A stretch of DNA of 64,000 nt from JAEMQF01 sp963850525 (GTDB lineage: Bacteria; Pseudomonadota; Gammaproteobacteria; Burkholderiales; Burkholderiaceae_C). The notes beneath the pieces were generated by a model. The model worked only from the letters and a program-made list of their open reading frames with translations. It did not search any database and was not told the DNA's origin. Shown piece after piece: positions 8,328 through 16,194 of this stretch. Position numbers and translations under genes: made by a program. How positions within the stretch are numbered: position 1 is the first letter of the stretch; each line of letters begins with the position of its first letter. Location of the stretch: contig CAWKLQ010000004.1 of the NCBI GenBank assembly GCA_963850525.1, positions 806,001-870,000 on the forward strand, read 5' to 3'.

Positions 8328-9821
8328 TCACTGCCAGCTCATCGCGCTCAAGTCGTTCGCAAAAATCGGCGAGCTCGCCCAGACCCCCTTCAAGCCCTTT
8401 TTGCTCACCGCCACTTGCGCCGGGTTGAAGATGAACGCGTTGACCGCGTCGGTGGTCAGCATCTTCTGCAGGTCGCCGAAGAGCTTGGTGCGCTCTTTCG
8501 CATTGCCCTCGGTCGCGTACTTCGCCGCCAGATCGCGGAACGCCTTGCTGTCGTAACCCCAGTAGTAGCCGGTGTTGGTGTACTGCATGAAGTCGAGCGG
8601 CTCGACGTGGTTGATCACGGTCAGGTCGAAGTTGCCCTTGAACGGACCGCTGAGCCATTGCGCCCATTCGACGTTTTCGATCTTCGCGTTGATGCCCACC
8701 TTCGCGAGTTGCGCGGCGAGCACTTCGCCGCCCTTGCGCGCGTATTGCGGAGGCGGCAGGGTCAGCGTCACGTCGAGCGGCGTCGCGATGCCGGCTTCTT
8801 TCAGCAGCGCTTTCGCCTTCTCCGGGTTGTAGGCGTAGACGCCGGTCAGATCGACATAACCCGCGTCGGTGGGCGCCATGTGCGAGCCGATCGGTTGCGC
8901 CAAGCCTTCGAGAACACCGTCGATGAAGGCCTTGCGGTCGATCGCGTGCATCAGCGCGCGGCGCACGCGAACGTCGTCGAACGGCTTTTTCTTGTTGTTG
9001 ATCGTCATGATGCCTTTGCCCGCGGTGCTGCCGATCGCCACCGTAAAGCGCTTGTCGGCCTGGAACTGCTTGAGGCTCTGCACCGCTCCGAGGCGTGGCA
9101 TGGCGTCGACGTCGCCAGCCAGAAGCGCGGCCGCATGTGCCGCGGGGTCGTTGATGAAGCGGAACGTCACCTTGTTCAGCTTGACGTTCGCGGCGTCGCG
9201 AAAGCCGGGCCACTTGGTGAGCGTGACCGAACTGCCCTTTTTCCAGTCCGTCAAGGTGTACGGGCCGGTGCCGACCGGTTTGGTGGCGGTGCCGTCGGCG
9301 CTTTTCGGGTCCAGGATCACCGCGGTGTTCTCGCCCATGCGGAACAGGAAATTGCCGTCGGCGCTGTTCAGCACCACGATCACGGTGTGCGCATCGGGCG
9401 TGCTGATGCTGCTGATGTTGTCGAACACCGCCTTCTTCGCCTTGTTCGTCGACTTCTCCGCCTGAGCGCGCTCGAAGCTGAACTTGACGTCGGAGGAGTC
9501 GAACGCCTCGCCGTCGCTGAACTTCACGCCCTTGCGCAGCTTGAAGGTGTAGGTCTTGCCGTCGGGGTCCATGCTCCAGCCCTCGGCGAGCAGCGGCGTG
9601 ACGCGCCCGTCGACGTTGATCTTCGTCAGTCCTTCGAGGATGTTGTAGTGCACGATCTCGCCGATCGCCGCGGCCGGCGCCGTGGTCGGGTCCAGGCTCG
9701 TCGGTTCGAGCACCATCGCGAGCACGGCGCTGTCTTTGCGCGCTTGGCTGCTGGCCGTGAACGACAGCGCCGCCAAGAGCAACGCGGCGATCAGTTTCGT
9801 GGGGGTCATCATCATCTTCAT
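8328..9821 (-). CDS. ABC transporter substrate-binding protein, family 5 (peptide/nickel type)
   Basis: This 497-residue periplasmic binding protein begins with a signal peptide (MKMMMTPTKLIAALLLAALS, likely cleaved near residue 25). It carries SBP_bac_5 landmarks: LDPTTAPA near the mature N terminus, LAEGWSMDPDGKTYTFKLRK, VKFSDGEAF, and RRALMHAIDRKAF. It captures oligopeptides or other amphipathic ligands for import. ATG 9821 has AAGGAGACC six bases upstream and overlaps the ATPase stop (ATGA). The ligand may be an amide, given the adjacent amidase (inference). Confidence 0.88.
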   Translation of the reverse strand: MKMMMTPTKLIAALLLAALSFTASSQARKDSAVLAMVLEPTSLDPTTAPAAAIGEIVHYNILEGLTKINVDGRVTPLLAEGWSMDPDGKTYTFKLRKGVKFSDGEAFDSSDVKFSFERAQAEKSTNKAKKAVFDNISSISTPDAHTVIVVLNSADGNFLFRMGENTAVILDPKSADGTATKPVGTGPYTLTDWKKGSSVTLTKWPGFRDAANVKLNKVTFRFINDPAAHAAALLAGDVDAMPRLGAVQSLKQFQADKRFTVAIGSTAGKGIMTINNKKKPFDDVRVRRALMHAIDRKAFIDGVLEGLAQPIGSHMAPTDAGYVDLTGVYAYNPEKAKALLKEAGIATPLDVTLTLPPPQYARKGGEVLAAQLAKVGINAKIENVEWAQWLSGPFKGNFDLTVINHVEPLDFMQYTNTGYYWGYDSKAFRDLAAKYATEGNAKERTKLFGDLQKMLTTDAVNAFIFNPAQVAVSKKGLKGVWASSPIFANDLSAMSWQ

Positions 9822-10840
9822 GAACGGTCTCCTTCGCTTTGAGTTTGCATCATCACCTGTTCCGCAAGATGGCACGCCGCCTGGTGCCCCGGCGCCAAGC
9901 TGCGCAATCGGGGAACTTCGCTGGCGCAGCGCGGCTGGCGGTGCACGCAGCGCGGCGCAAACGGGCAGGCAGGGGCCTCTTCGATCTCAGCCTCGACTCT
10001 ACTGGATGGCGCGGCCGCACTCGCCTGCCCGGCGGCACGGCCGCCGCCGACGCGGGTCTGCATCGCCGCGGCGAGCAGCGCACGCGTATAGGGGTGCGCT
10101 GCGGCGCGAAACAAGACCTCGCTCGCGCCTTGCTCGACGACCCGTCCCGCGTACATCACGATGACTTCATCGCAGACATGGTCGACGACCGCGAGGTCGT
10201 GGCTGATGAGCAGGTAGGTCACGCCGAACTGATCCTGCAAGTCCTGCAGCAGGTTCAGCACCTGGGCTTGCACCGACACATCCAGCGCACTCACCGGCTC
10301 GTCGGCGACGATCAACTTGGGCCGCGTGATCAACGCGCGCGCGATCGCGATGCGCTGGCGCTGGCCGCCGGAGAATTCATGCGGGTATTTGTCGGCGTCG
10401 CTCGCGCGCAGGCCCACCGCGTCCAGCATCGTGGCGACGCGCTCGCGCTGCTGCGCGGCATTGGCGTCGAACAAGGGCTCGGCGACGATGCGGCCGATCC
10501 GCTGGCGCGGGTCGAGCGAACCGTAGGGGTCCTGGAACACCATTTGAAAGTCGCGCCGCGCATGGCGCAGCTCGGGGGCGCCCAGCCGGTTCAGGTCGGC
10601 ACCGAGGAAGCGCACTTCGCCTGAAGTCGGCGGCTCCAGGGCGAGCGCGATTCGCGCGAGCGTCGACTTGCCCGAACCCGACTCGCCGACCACACCGAGG
10701 TTGCGCCCGGCGTGCAGCGTCAGGCTGACCCCCGCCAAGGCGTGCACCACCGGCGCGGCGCGCCACAGCGCCTCGCGCGGCAGCGCGTAGTCGCGCGTCA
10801 CTTCGCGCAGTTCCAGCAAGACGACGGGCTCGGGCACCAT
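9818..10840 (-). CDS. Oligopeptide/dipeptide ABC transporter ATP-binding protein (OppF/DppF-like)
   Basis: This 340-residue ATPase has a Walker A (GESGSGKS), a Q-loop (VFQDPYGSLDP), the signature FSGGQRQR and a Walker B (LIVADEP). It ends in the oligo_HPY domain with its cysteine cluster (CPFAPRC and two later Cys), which can hold an Fe-S cluster in OppF relatives. It powers import through permeases that are not encoded nearby: there is no dppB, dppC or dppD in the window. Its 3' end overlaps the binding-protein start by four bases. Confidence 0.88.
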   Translation of the reverse strand: MVPEPVVLLELREVTRDYALPREALWRAAPVVHALAGVSLTLHAGRNLGVVGESGSGKSTLARIALALEPPTSGEVRFLGADLNRLGAPELRHARRDFQMVFQDPYGSLDPRQRIGRIVAEPLFDANAAQQRERVATMLDAVGLRASDADKYPHEFSGGQRQRIAIARALITRPKLIVADEPVSALDVSVQAQVLNLLQDLQDQFGVTYLLISHDLAVVDHVCDEVIVMYAGRVVEQGASEVLFRAAAHPYTRALLAAAMQTRVGGGRAAGQASAAAPSSRVEAEIEEAPACPFAPRCVHRQPRCASEVPRLRSLAPGHQAACHLAEQVMMQTQSEGDRS

Positions 10841-10929
10841 GGGGCCGAATCATCGGGCATGGCGCGCCGGCGTCGGCGGGACGCGGCCGGGCGGCACAAA
10901 TAGAACGCCGGCCCTAAATCTCAGCAACT

Positions 10930-10946
10930 TTGCTGCAAAGCAACAA
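10930..10946. promoter_or_regulatory. Candidate PhaR-type operator 1
   Basis: TTGCTGCAAAGCAACAA contains CTGC-N3-GCAA, one base from the CTGC-N3-GCAG site described for the PHA regulator PhaR. It lies about eight bases upstream of the -35 box of the phasin gene. The assignment is by motif only. Confidence 0.5.
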
Positions 10947-10953
10947 ATTCCAC

Positions 10954-10981
10954 TTGATCTCTGGATTTTCAAGGATAGAAT
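10954..10981 (+). promoter_or_regulatory. Phasin gene promoter
   Basis: TTGATC at 10954-10959 and TAGAAT at 10976-10981, 16 bases apart, form a good sigma-70-type promoter in otherwise GC-rich sequence. Transcription would begin near 10988 and give a 5' leader of about 50 bases. A strong ribosome site AAGGAG (11026-11031) lies seven bases before the ATG. Confidence 0.6.
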
Positions 10982-10990
10982 TCGTCCATG

Positions 10991-11004
10991 TTGCAATGCA
11001 GCAA
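10991..11004. promoter_or_regulatory. Candidate PhaR-type operator 2
   Basis: TTGCAATGCAGCAA contains TTGC-N3-GCAG, the mirror of operator 1 and one base from CTGC-N3-GCAG. It overlaps the expected transcription start, the usual place for a repressor site. Confidence 0.5.
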
Positions 11005-11038
11005 AAGTTCTCACCCCCACCACCTAAGGAGTTAATCC

Positions 11039-11569
11039 ATGTTCACCCCCGATCAAGTCATCGCCGCGCAAAAACGCAATGTCGACGCGCTTCTGAGCCT
11101 GAGCCAGAAGGCCTTCGAGAACGTCGAGAAAGTCGTCGCCCTGAATCTGCAGACGACCAAGGCCACGCTCGACGAGACGCGTGAAGTTGTGCTCAGCGCC
11201 AAAGACCCGAAGGCCATGTTCAGCGCCCAGGGCGAGCTGCTCCAGCCGGCCGTCGAAAAGGCCACCGCCTACGGCCGCGAGCTCTATGAAATCGCCACCC
11301 AGGCGACTGCCGAGCTGAACAAGGCTGCCGAAGACAGCGTCGTCCAGGCGCGCCAGCAGATGCTTGCCTTCGTCGAAGGCGCAGTGAAGAACGCGCCGGC
11401 CGGAAGCGAAAACGTCGTGAACCTGTTCAAGACGAGCCTGCTCGCCGCGAACCAGGCGTTCGATGGCGTGCAACGCATGGCCAAGCAAGCGGCAGAGACG
11501 GTCGAAGCGAACGTCAACGCGGTCGCTGCGAAGACGGTCAAGGCAGCGCCGGCCAAAGCCAAGCGCTGA
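11039..11569 (+). CDS. phaP: Phasin family protein (PHA granule-associated)
   Basis: This 176-residue all-helical protein starts MFTPDQVIAAQKRNVDALLS, the standard opening of betaproteobacterial phasins. It continues with amphipathic helices and ends in an Ala/Lys-rich tail (KAAPAKAKR). Phasins coat polyhydroxyalkanoate granules and control their number and size. The gene is monocistronic, with its own promoter and two PhaR-like sites upstream, and is followed by a GC hairpin. This fits repression by PhaR that is released when granules form. The regulator itself is not in the window. Confidence 0.92.
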   Translation: MFTPDQVIAAQKRNVDALLSLSQKAFENVEKVVALNLQTTKATLDETREVVLSAKDPKAMFSAQGELLQPAVEKATAYGRELYEIATQATAELNKAAEDSVVQARQQMLAFVEGAVKNAPAGSENVVNLFKTSLLAANQAFDGVQRMAKQAAETVEANVNAVAAKTVKAAPAKAKR

Positions 11570-11576
11570 TCGACCC

Positions 11577-11594
11577 GCTCGCCTTCGGGCGAGC
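11577..11594 (+). terminator. GC hairpin after phasin gene
   Basis: GCTCGCCTTCGGGCGAGC is a stable hairpin with seven paired bases and a TTCG-type loop, seven bases after the phasin stop. No T-run follows, so termination may be Rho-assisted or the hairpin may protect the mRNA 3' end. Confidence 0.45.
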
Positions 11595-11599
11595 AACCC

Positions 11600-11680
11600 G
11601 TCATCCCGGCGCGTGCCGGGATCCATCGCCGGCACTGGAGCCGTGTCGGAACCCTGGATCCCGGCGTGCGCCGGGATGAC
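11600..11680. repeat. REP palindrome pair
   Basis: Two inverted copies of the GTCATCCCGGC...GCCGGGATCC palindrome face each other across about 30 bases, between the convergent phasin and VOC genes. They are the same family as the pairs inside elements A and C and at 17056. Confidence 0.8.
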
Positions 11681-11693
11681 CCATTTCACGCGC

Positions 11694-12068
11694 CTACAAG
11701 GTCTCCGCCGGGTCGAAGTCGAGTTCCACTTTCGCGCCGTTCGGGTCGTGGCAGAACAGTTGCCACGTTCCCGCACCGCGCTGCTGGCGCAAGTCGTACT
11801 TGATGCCGCGCGCGTCGAAACGCGCTTTCACGTCTTTCAGGCCCTTGGCGGTGAACGCCATGTGGTCGATCACGCCGCTGCGCTCTACGGGCATCGCCCG
11901 GTCGCTGTAGACGTGCAGCACGGCCTTGCCGTCGGCGTAAAGCCATTCCCCCGGAAACCCGAGGTCGGGCCGGTAGCCCTTCTCCATGCCGAGCAGGCCG
12001 ACGTAAAAGTCGAGCGTGCGCGCGATGTCTTCAGCGATCACGGTGAAGTGGTTCATGCCGACGATCAT
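11694..12068 (-). CDS. VOC family protein (glyoxalase/bleomycin-resistance fold)
   Basis: This 124-residue protein is one VOC module. The opening MNHFTVIAEDIARTLDFY contains the first metal-ligand histidine, IDHMAFTAKG the second, and DPNGAKVELDFDP the C-terminal glutamate. VOC enzymes use a divalent metal for lyase, isomerase or dioxygenase chemistry. The closest pattern is a lactoylglutathione-lyase-like protein, but the substrate cannot be told. It is the last gene of the long minus-strand array, 34 bases after the quinone oxidoreductase fusion. Confidence 0.82.
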   Translation of the reverse strand: MIVGMNHFTVIAEDIARTLDFYVGLLGMEKGYRPDLGFPGEWLYADGKAVLHVYSDRAMPVERSGVIDHMAFTAKGLKDVKARFDARGIKYDLRQQRGAGTWQLFCHDPNGAKVELDFDPAETL

Positions 12069-12102
12069 GCGGGGCTCCTTGGGGTTGCTGAACGAAGTCT
12101 CT

Positions 12103-13614
12103 TCAAGTCAACAGCACGACGGCACCCACCGTCGCGCGCGCCTCGATGCGCGCGTGCGCTTGCGCCGCAGCGTCCAGCGTGAAGCGCTCGATCGGTGGTG
12201 CGCGAAGTGTCCCCGCGGCCATAGCGTCCCAGACGCGCCCGGCGCGCTCGGCCAGCAGCGCGTGTGTGGCGACATAGTGGAACGCGACGGGCCGCGAGAA
12301 CGTCACCGACTTGTGCAGCAGCCAGTTCGGGTCGATCGCGCTCAAGCCCCCGCTCGCCTGGCCCAGGCTGATCCAGTGGCCGCACAGCGCGAGCGAGTCC
12401 ATGTTCTGTTCGCGCGCCGCTTCGCCCAGGCCGTCGACGATGACGTCGGCGCCGCCGCACAGGCGCTGCACCGCGTCGGCAAATCGATAGTCGCGCGTCA
12501 CGATGACGTGTTCGCAACCGTGATCGCGCGCGATGCGGGCTTTTTCTTCGGTGGACGTCGTGCCGATCACGGTCGCGCCGAGCGCGCGTGCCCATGAGCA
12601 CAGCAGCAGGCCCACCCCCCCCGCCGCGGCGTGCACGAGCAGCCGGGTGCCGCGCTTCACGTGGCCGAGGTCGCGCAGCAGGTAGTCGGCGGTCACGCCC
12701 TTGAGCAAGGTGGCGGCGGCGCTGGCGTCTTCGACGTGCGGCGGCAAGCGCAGCACGCGGTCGGCCGGAAGCGTGCGCACGCTGCAGTAGGCGCCGGGCA
12801 CGCCGTGCATGTAGGCCACGCGGTCACCGGGCAGCACGCCGCTGACGCCGTCGCCGACATCAAGCACCGTGCCCGCGGCTTCCATGCCGAGCACGGCGGG
12901 TGCACCCAGCGGGCCGTTCAGCGGCAGCATCGCCGGAATGTCGCCGCGGCGCAGGTAGATGTCGATGAAATTGACGCCGATCGCGCGCTGCTCGATGCGC
13001 ACTTCGCCCGGCCCCGGCGCGGGCGCTTCGCCGGTGAGCGGCTCCAGCACCTCGGCCTCGCCATAGCGGCGCTGATGCATTTGGCGCGACGCCATCGGCA
13101 GCCCGCCGCCGCGTGCCGGCCGGGGTGACTGCGCCGCGCCCGCCGCCGCCGCGCGCTGCCGATCCCGCCCGGGCGCTTGGCGCAAGTGACGCCGCAGGTT
13201 CTCGAATCCGGCTTCGTAGACGCCTTGCGCCACCAGGTCTCCCAGTTCGCGCTCGCGCCCGGGCGGCGTCGCAAATGTCGACTCCCAATGCCAGAAGGTG
13301 CGGTTGCCGTCGGTGACGCGCTTCAGCGTCACCGTCGCGACGTAACGCTGCAGGGGAATCGTCGCCTCGACGATGCAATACGTGCTCTTGAAGTCGCTGT
13401 CCGACAGCGTCAGCAACTGTTCGCGAACCCGGTTCCCGTCTTGCAACGTGAAGTCGCGGATGCAGCCCACCTGCGTGGGCGACTCGCCGCCTTCGATTCG
13501 GCTCGTCTCGACCACATCGTGCCACTGATCGTGGCTGTTGAAGTCGCGCAGGATTGCCCAAACGCGCTCGACGGGTGCGTCGATGATGGTGGAGCGGACG
13601 ATGCGTTGCAGCAT
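12103..13614 (-). CDS. SRPBCC-domain / NADPH:quinone oxidoreductase fusion protein
   Basis: This single 503-residue frame has two domains. Residues 1-145 are an SRPBCC (polyketide-cyclase-like) ligand-binding fold, clearly paralogous to the separate protein at 14008-14448. Residues 146-173 form an Ala/Arg-rich linker. From about 174 it is a zinc-independent quinone oxidoreductase of the zeta-crystallin type, with RGDIPAMLPLNGPLGAPAVL, the nucleotide-binding AAAGGVGLLLCSWA, and ATVIGTTSTEEKA. The second half could start alone at ATG 13095, but no ribosome site is visible there, so I keep the fusion. It probably reduces a quinone or enone bound by the first domain (inference). Confidence 0.75.
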   Translation of the reverse strand: MLQRIVRSTIIDAPVERVWAILRDFNSHDQWHDVVETSRIEGGESPTQVGCIRDFTLQDGNRVREQLLTLSDSDFKSTYCIVEATIPLQRYVATVTLKRVTDGNRTFWHWESTFATPPGRERELGDLVAQGVYEAGFENLRRHLRQAPGRDRQRAAAAGAAQSPRPARGGGLPMASRQMHQRRYGEAEVLEPLTGEAPAPGPGEVRIEQRAIGVNFIDIYLRRGDIPAMLPLNGPLGAPAVLGMEAAGTVLDVGDGVSGVLPGDRVAYMHGVPGAYCSVRTLPADRVLRLPPHVEDASAAATLLKGVTADYLLRDLGHVKRGTRLLVHAAAGGVGLLLCSWARALGATVIGTTSTEEKARIARDHGCEHVIVTRDYRFADAVQRLCGGADVIVDGLGEAAREQNMDSLALCGHWISLGQASGGLSAIDPNWLLHKSVTFSRPVAFHYVATHALLAERAGRVWDAMAAGTLRAPPIERFTLDAAAQAHARIEARATVGAVVLLT

Positions 13615-13674
13615 CAGTCGCGTGGTTTGGCGTGGGAAAGCATGGCGAACTTTCTGTCTGCGAAGCGATGCGGG

Positions 13675-13786
13675 GCGCTGCCGCTGCCGGCCCGGCCGTG
13701 GCGGGCTGAAGCTTTGCTCAGGCCTCGCGGCGGCCTGAGCTCCAGCTTCTTTATGCCCGCCACAGCCGGGCCGGCAGCGGCAGCGC
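13675..13786. repeat. Long hairpin element 1
   Basis: The arms at 13675-13706 and 13755-13786 pair over 32 bases with one mismatch (outer end GCGCTGCCGCTGCCGGCCCG). The centre carries AAGCTT on one side and AGCTTCTTTAT on the other. This and the next element fill most of the gene-free stretch 13615-14007. Confidence 0.8.
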
Positions 13787-13838
13787 TACCACGGTGGTTG
13801 GCGGCAACCGCGAAGCATCGCGCGGCTCGACGCTGGCC

Positions 13839-13947
13839 GCGCGATGCGCCGGGGGCTGCCCCCAGCGGGCATAAAGAAGCTGGAGCGCGGCCCGCGAGGG
13901 CTGCGCCAAGCTTCAGCCCGCTGGGGGCAGCCCCCGGCGCATCGCGC
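13839..13947. repeat. Long hairpin element 2 (shared core, different stem)
   Basis: The arms at 13839-13870 and 13916-13947 pair perfectly over 32 bases (outer end GCGCGATGCGCCGGGGGCTG). The central segment, GGGCATAAAGAAGCTGGAGC ... AAGCTTCAGCCC, is the reverse complement of the centre of hairpin 1, while the outer stems are unrelated. Confidence 0.8.
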
Positions 13948-14007
13948 GCACTCGACCTCGGCACACGGGTGACCCCGTCGCCCAGCTGGAGTCGAACCGA
14001 AGCCACG

Positions 14008-14448
14008 TTAGCGCCGACCAAAGTGCCGCTTCAACGCATCGAACCCACCCTGGAACACGCCGTTGGCTATGCTCTCGGTCAGCTCGCGTTCGCGGCCCTC
14101 GGCGCAGTCGAACTCGGCGCTCCATTCGGCGAAGCAGCGTGCGCCGTCGGTGACGGGGGTGAGCTTGAGCGTGGCGATGTAGTTGTCCACGCCCATCGGG
14201 CTCTCCAGGATCTCGTAGGTGCAGGCGAAGTCGTAGTCCGACAGCGCCAGCAGCCGCTCGCGGATCATGCCGCCGTCGCGTGTGTGGAAATGGCGGATGC
14301 AGCCGACGCGGTCGCTCGGCTCGTTCATCTCGATGCGGCTGTCGGCAATCGCCGGGTGCCACTGCGGCAGCGCGTTGAAGTCGCGAATCCGCGCCCAGAC
14401 GGTGTCGGCGCTCGCGTCGATGACGCTCGACGTGTAGATCTTGATCAC
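14008..14448 (-). CDS. SRPBCC family protein
   Basis: This 146-residue single-domain START/Bet v1-like protein aligns along its whole length with the N-terminal domain of the fusion at 12103-13614 (shared RDFN, QWH, SRIE, VGCIR, LSD-DF, VTDG and GRERELT/GD blocks). Such domains bind hydrophobic ligands or act as cyclases. It lies six bases after the flotillin stop and ahead of the two hairpins, so it belongs to the same unit. Confidence 0.85.
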   Translation of the reverse strand: MIKIYTSSVIDASADTVWARIRDFNALPQWHPAIADSRIEMNEPSDRVGCIRHFHTRDGGMIRERLLALSDYDFACTYEILESPMGVDNYIATLKLTPVTDGARCFAEWSAEFDCAEGRERELTESIANGVFQGGFDALKRHFGRR

Positions 14449-14454
14449 GATGGT

Positions 14455-16161
14455 CTACTCTTTTGACGCTGGCGTCGGCGTCGCCGGAGGCAGCGCCGCC
14501 TGCGCACCGCTCACGCTGCCCACCAGACGCTGGATGTCGCCGCCTTCGATGCCGATCTCGCGCAGCAACTGGTCGACGAGCGGTGCCTGCGCACGGAAGC
14601 GCAGCGCCGAATTCACCACGCCGTCGGCAAAATTTCCGCCGCCGCCATTCATGCCGTCGCCGCCACCACCTCCCGAGCCGCCCAGGCCGTCGACATGCAG
14701 GATCTTGATGCCCTCGATGCGCTCCATCGGTTTCACCGATTCACGGATGATGCCCTCGGCTTTTTCGACGAGCCGCATGCGCAGCGCCGACATGCGCGCT
14801 TCGGGCGTGAGCATGTTGTGTGCTTCGTTCATCCAGCGCTGCGCTTCGGCTTCGATTCCGGCGCGCACGCGCAGCGCGACGGTCTTGATCTGGTCCGCGT
14901 CGGCATCGGCCTGCGCCTGCATGCGGATCGCCATGCCGCGATCGGCGCTGGCTTCCTTTTCCGCGCTCGCCGCGACGGTGAGGCGCAGCGCGTCGCGCTC
15001 CGCCGCCTGGCGCGCGCCGATCAGCTCGATCGCCTTTTTGCGCTCGGCCATTTCGACCTCGCGCGCCGTGAAGACGCGCTCCTCCGCAGTCACGGCGTCG
15101 GCACGCGCACCGTCGGCCGCAGCCTGGGCTTCGCTTTGCGCCTTGCTCTCCAGCGCCACCGCAATGGCGCGTTTTTGCTCGGCAAGCTCCAGCGACTTGC
15201 GGCGCTCGATCTCGGACGCCTGAACTTCGCGCTCCTTGCCGATGCGCTGCTGCTCGATCGATTGCTCGGAGCGGATTCGCGCCGTGTCGATCGCCTGTTT
15301 CGCGGCGATCTGCGAGCTCTCGGCGTCTTGTTCGCGCTGCGCGCGCTCGGTCGTGACCTCGGCGCGCTGGCGCGCGCGCGCGATCTCGACTTCACGCTGC
15401 TGGCTCAGGCGCGCGTATTCGCCTTCGCGGTCGATGTCGAGCGACAGTTTTTCCGCTTCCAGGTTCTTGTTGCGGATCGCGATCAGCGTGTCCTGCTCAA
15501 CGTCGTTGCGCTGCTTCTTGCGGTGCTCGATCTGCTCGGTCAGGCGCGTCAGACCTTCGGCGTCAAACGCGTTGCTCGGGTTGAAGAACTCCATGCCGGT
15601 CTGGTCGAGCTGCGTCAACGAAGCCGCTTCCAACTCCAGGCCGTTTTTCTTCAAATCTTCAGCGACCGCCTCGCGCACCTTCTTCACGTAGGTGCCGCGC
15701 TTCTCGTGCAGCTCTTCCATCGTCATTTCGGCGGCGGCGGTGCGCAGCGCGTCGACGAACTTGCCCTCGACGAGCTCTTTCAGCTGCTCGGGCTCCATGG
15801 TGCGCAGGCCCAGCGTCTGCGCGGCTGCCGCCACCGACGCCGGCTCGGCGGCGACGCGCACATAAAATTCGGCGATCACGTCGACGCGCATGCGGTCTTT
15901 CGTGATCAGCGCTTTCTCGCGGCCGCGGCTCACCTCCAGGCGCAGCGTATTCATGTTCACCGGAATCACGTCGTGCACGATGGGCAGCACGAAGGCGCCG
16001 CCGTCGAGAACGACTTTCTGCCCGCCGAGGCCGGTGCGAACAAAGGCGCGCTCCTTGGAGCTGCGCAAGTACAACCAGTGCAATAGCCAGACGCCGATGG
16101 CGACGACGATCGCCACGACGATCAGGCCGAGGATGAAGCTGCCGAATTGGGGGCCAGACAT
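14455..16161 (-). CDS. Flotillin family protein (YqiK-like)
   Basis: This 568-residue membrane-scaffold protein has one N-terminal transmembrane helix (about residues 8-30, LGLIVVAIVVAIGVWLLHWL) and an SPFH/band-7 domain (about 31-200). A very long charged coiled coil of Glu/Ala/Arg heptads follows (about 210-440), then a Gly-rich patch (GGSGGGGGDGMNGGGG) and a C-terminal assembly region. Flotillins oligomerise on the inner membrane and organise lipid microdomains. A partner NfeD gene, common next to flotillins, is absent; the neighbours are catabolic genes instead. Confidence 0.88.
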   Translation of the reverse strand: MSGPQFGSFILGLIVVAIVVAIGVWLLHWLYLRSSKERAFVRTGLGGQKVVLDGGAFVLPIVHDVIPVNMNTLRLEVSRGREKALITKDRMRVDVIAEFYVRVAAEPASVAAAAQTLGLRTMEPEQLKELVEGKFVDALRTAAAEMTMEELHEKRGTYVKKVREAVAEDLKKNGLELEAASLTQLDQTGMEFFNPSNAFDAEGLTRLTEQIEHRKKQRNDVEQDTLIAIRNKNLEAEKLSLDIDREGEYARLSQQREVEIARARQRAEVTTERAQREQDAESSQIAAKQAIDTARIRSEQSIEQQRIGKEREVQASEIERRKSLELAEQKRAIAVALESKAQSEAQAAADGARADAVTAEERVFTAREVEMAERKKAIELIGARQAAERDALRLTVAASAEKEASADRGMAIRMQAQADADADQIKTVALRVRAGIEAEAQRWMNEAHNMLTPEARMSALRMRLVEKAEGIIRESVKPMERIEGIKILHVDGLGGSGGGGGDGMNGGGGNFADGVVNSALRFRAQAPLVDQLLREIGIEGGDIQRLVGSVSGAQAALPPATPTPASKE

Positions 16162-16194
16162 GATTCGCTCTCCTAGAAAATGTTCAACGGGCCT

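Noticed and set aside
8319..9842. A 507-codon plus-strand frame over the peptide-binding protein gene
   Set aside because: Antisense shadow: the minus strand has a signal peptide, a strong ribosome site and SBP_bac_5 landmarks.
13614..14021. ORFs across the two long hairpins
   Set aside because: They translate the inverted repeats in either direction and have no start signal or domain.
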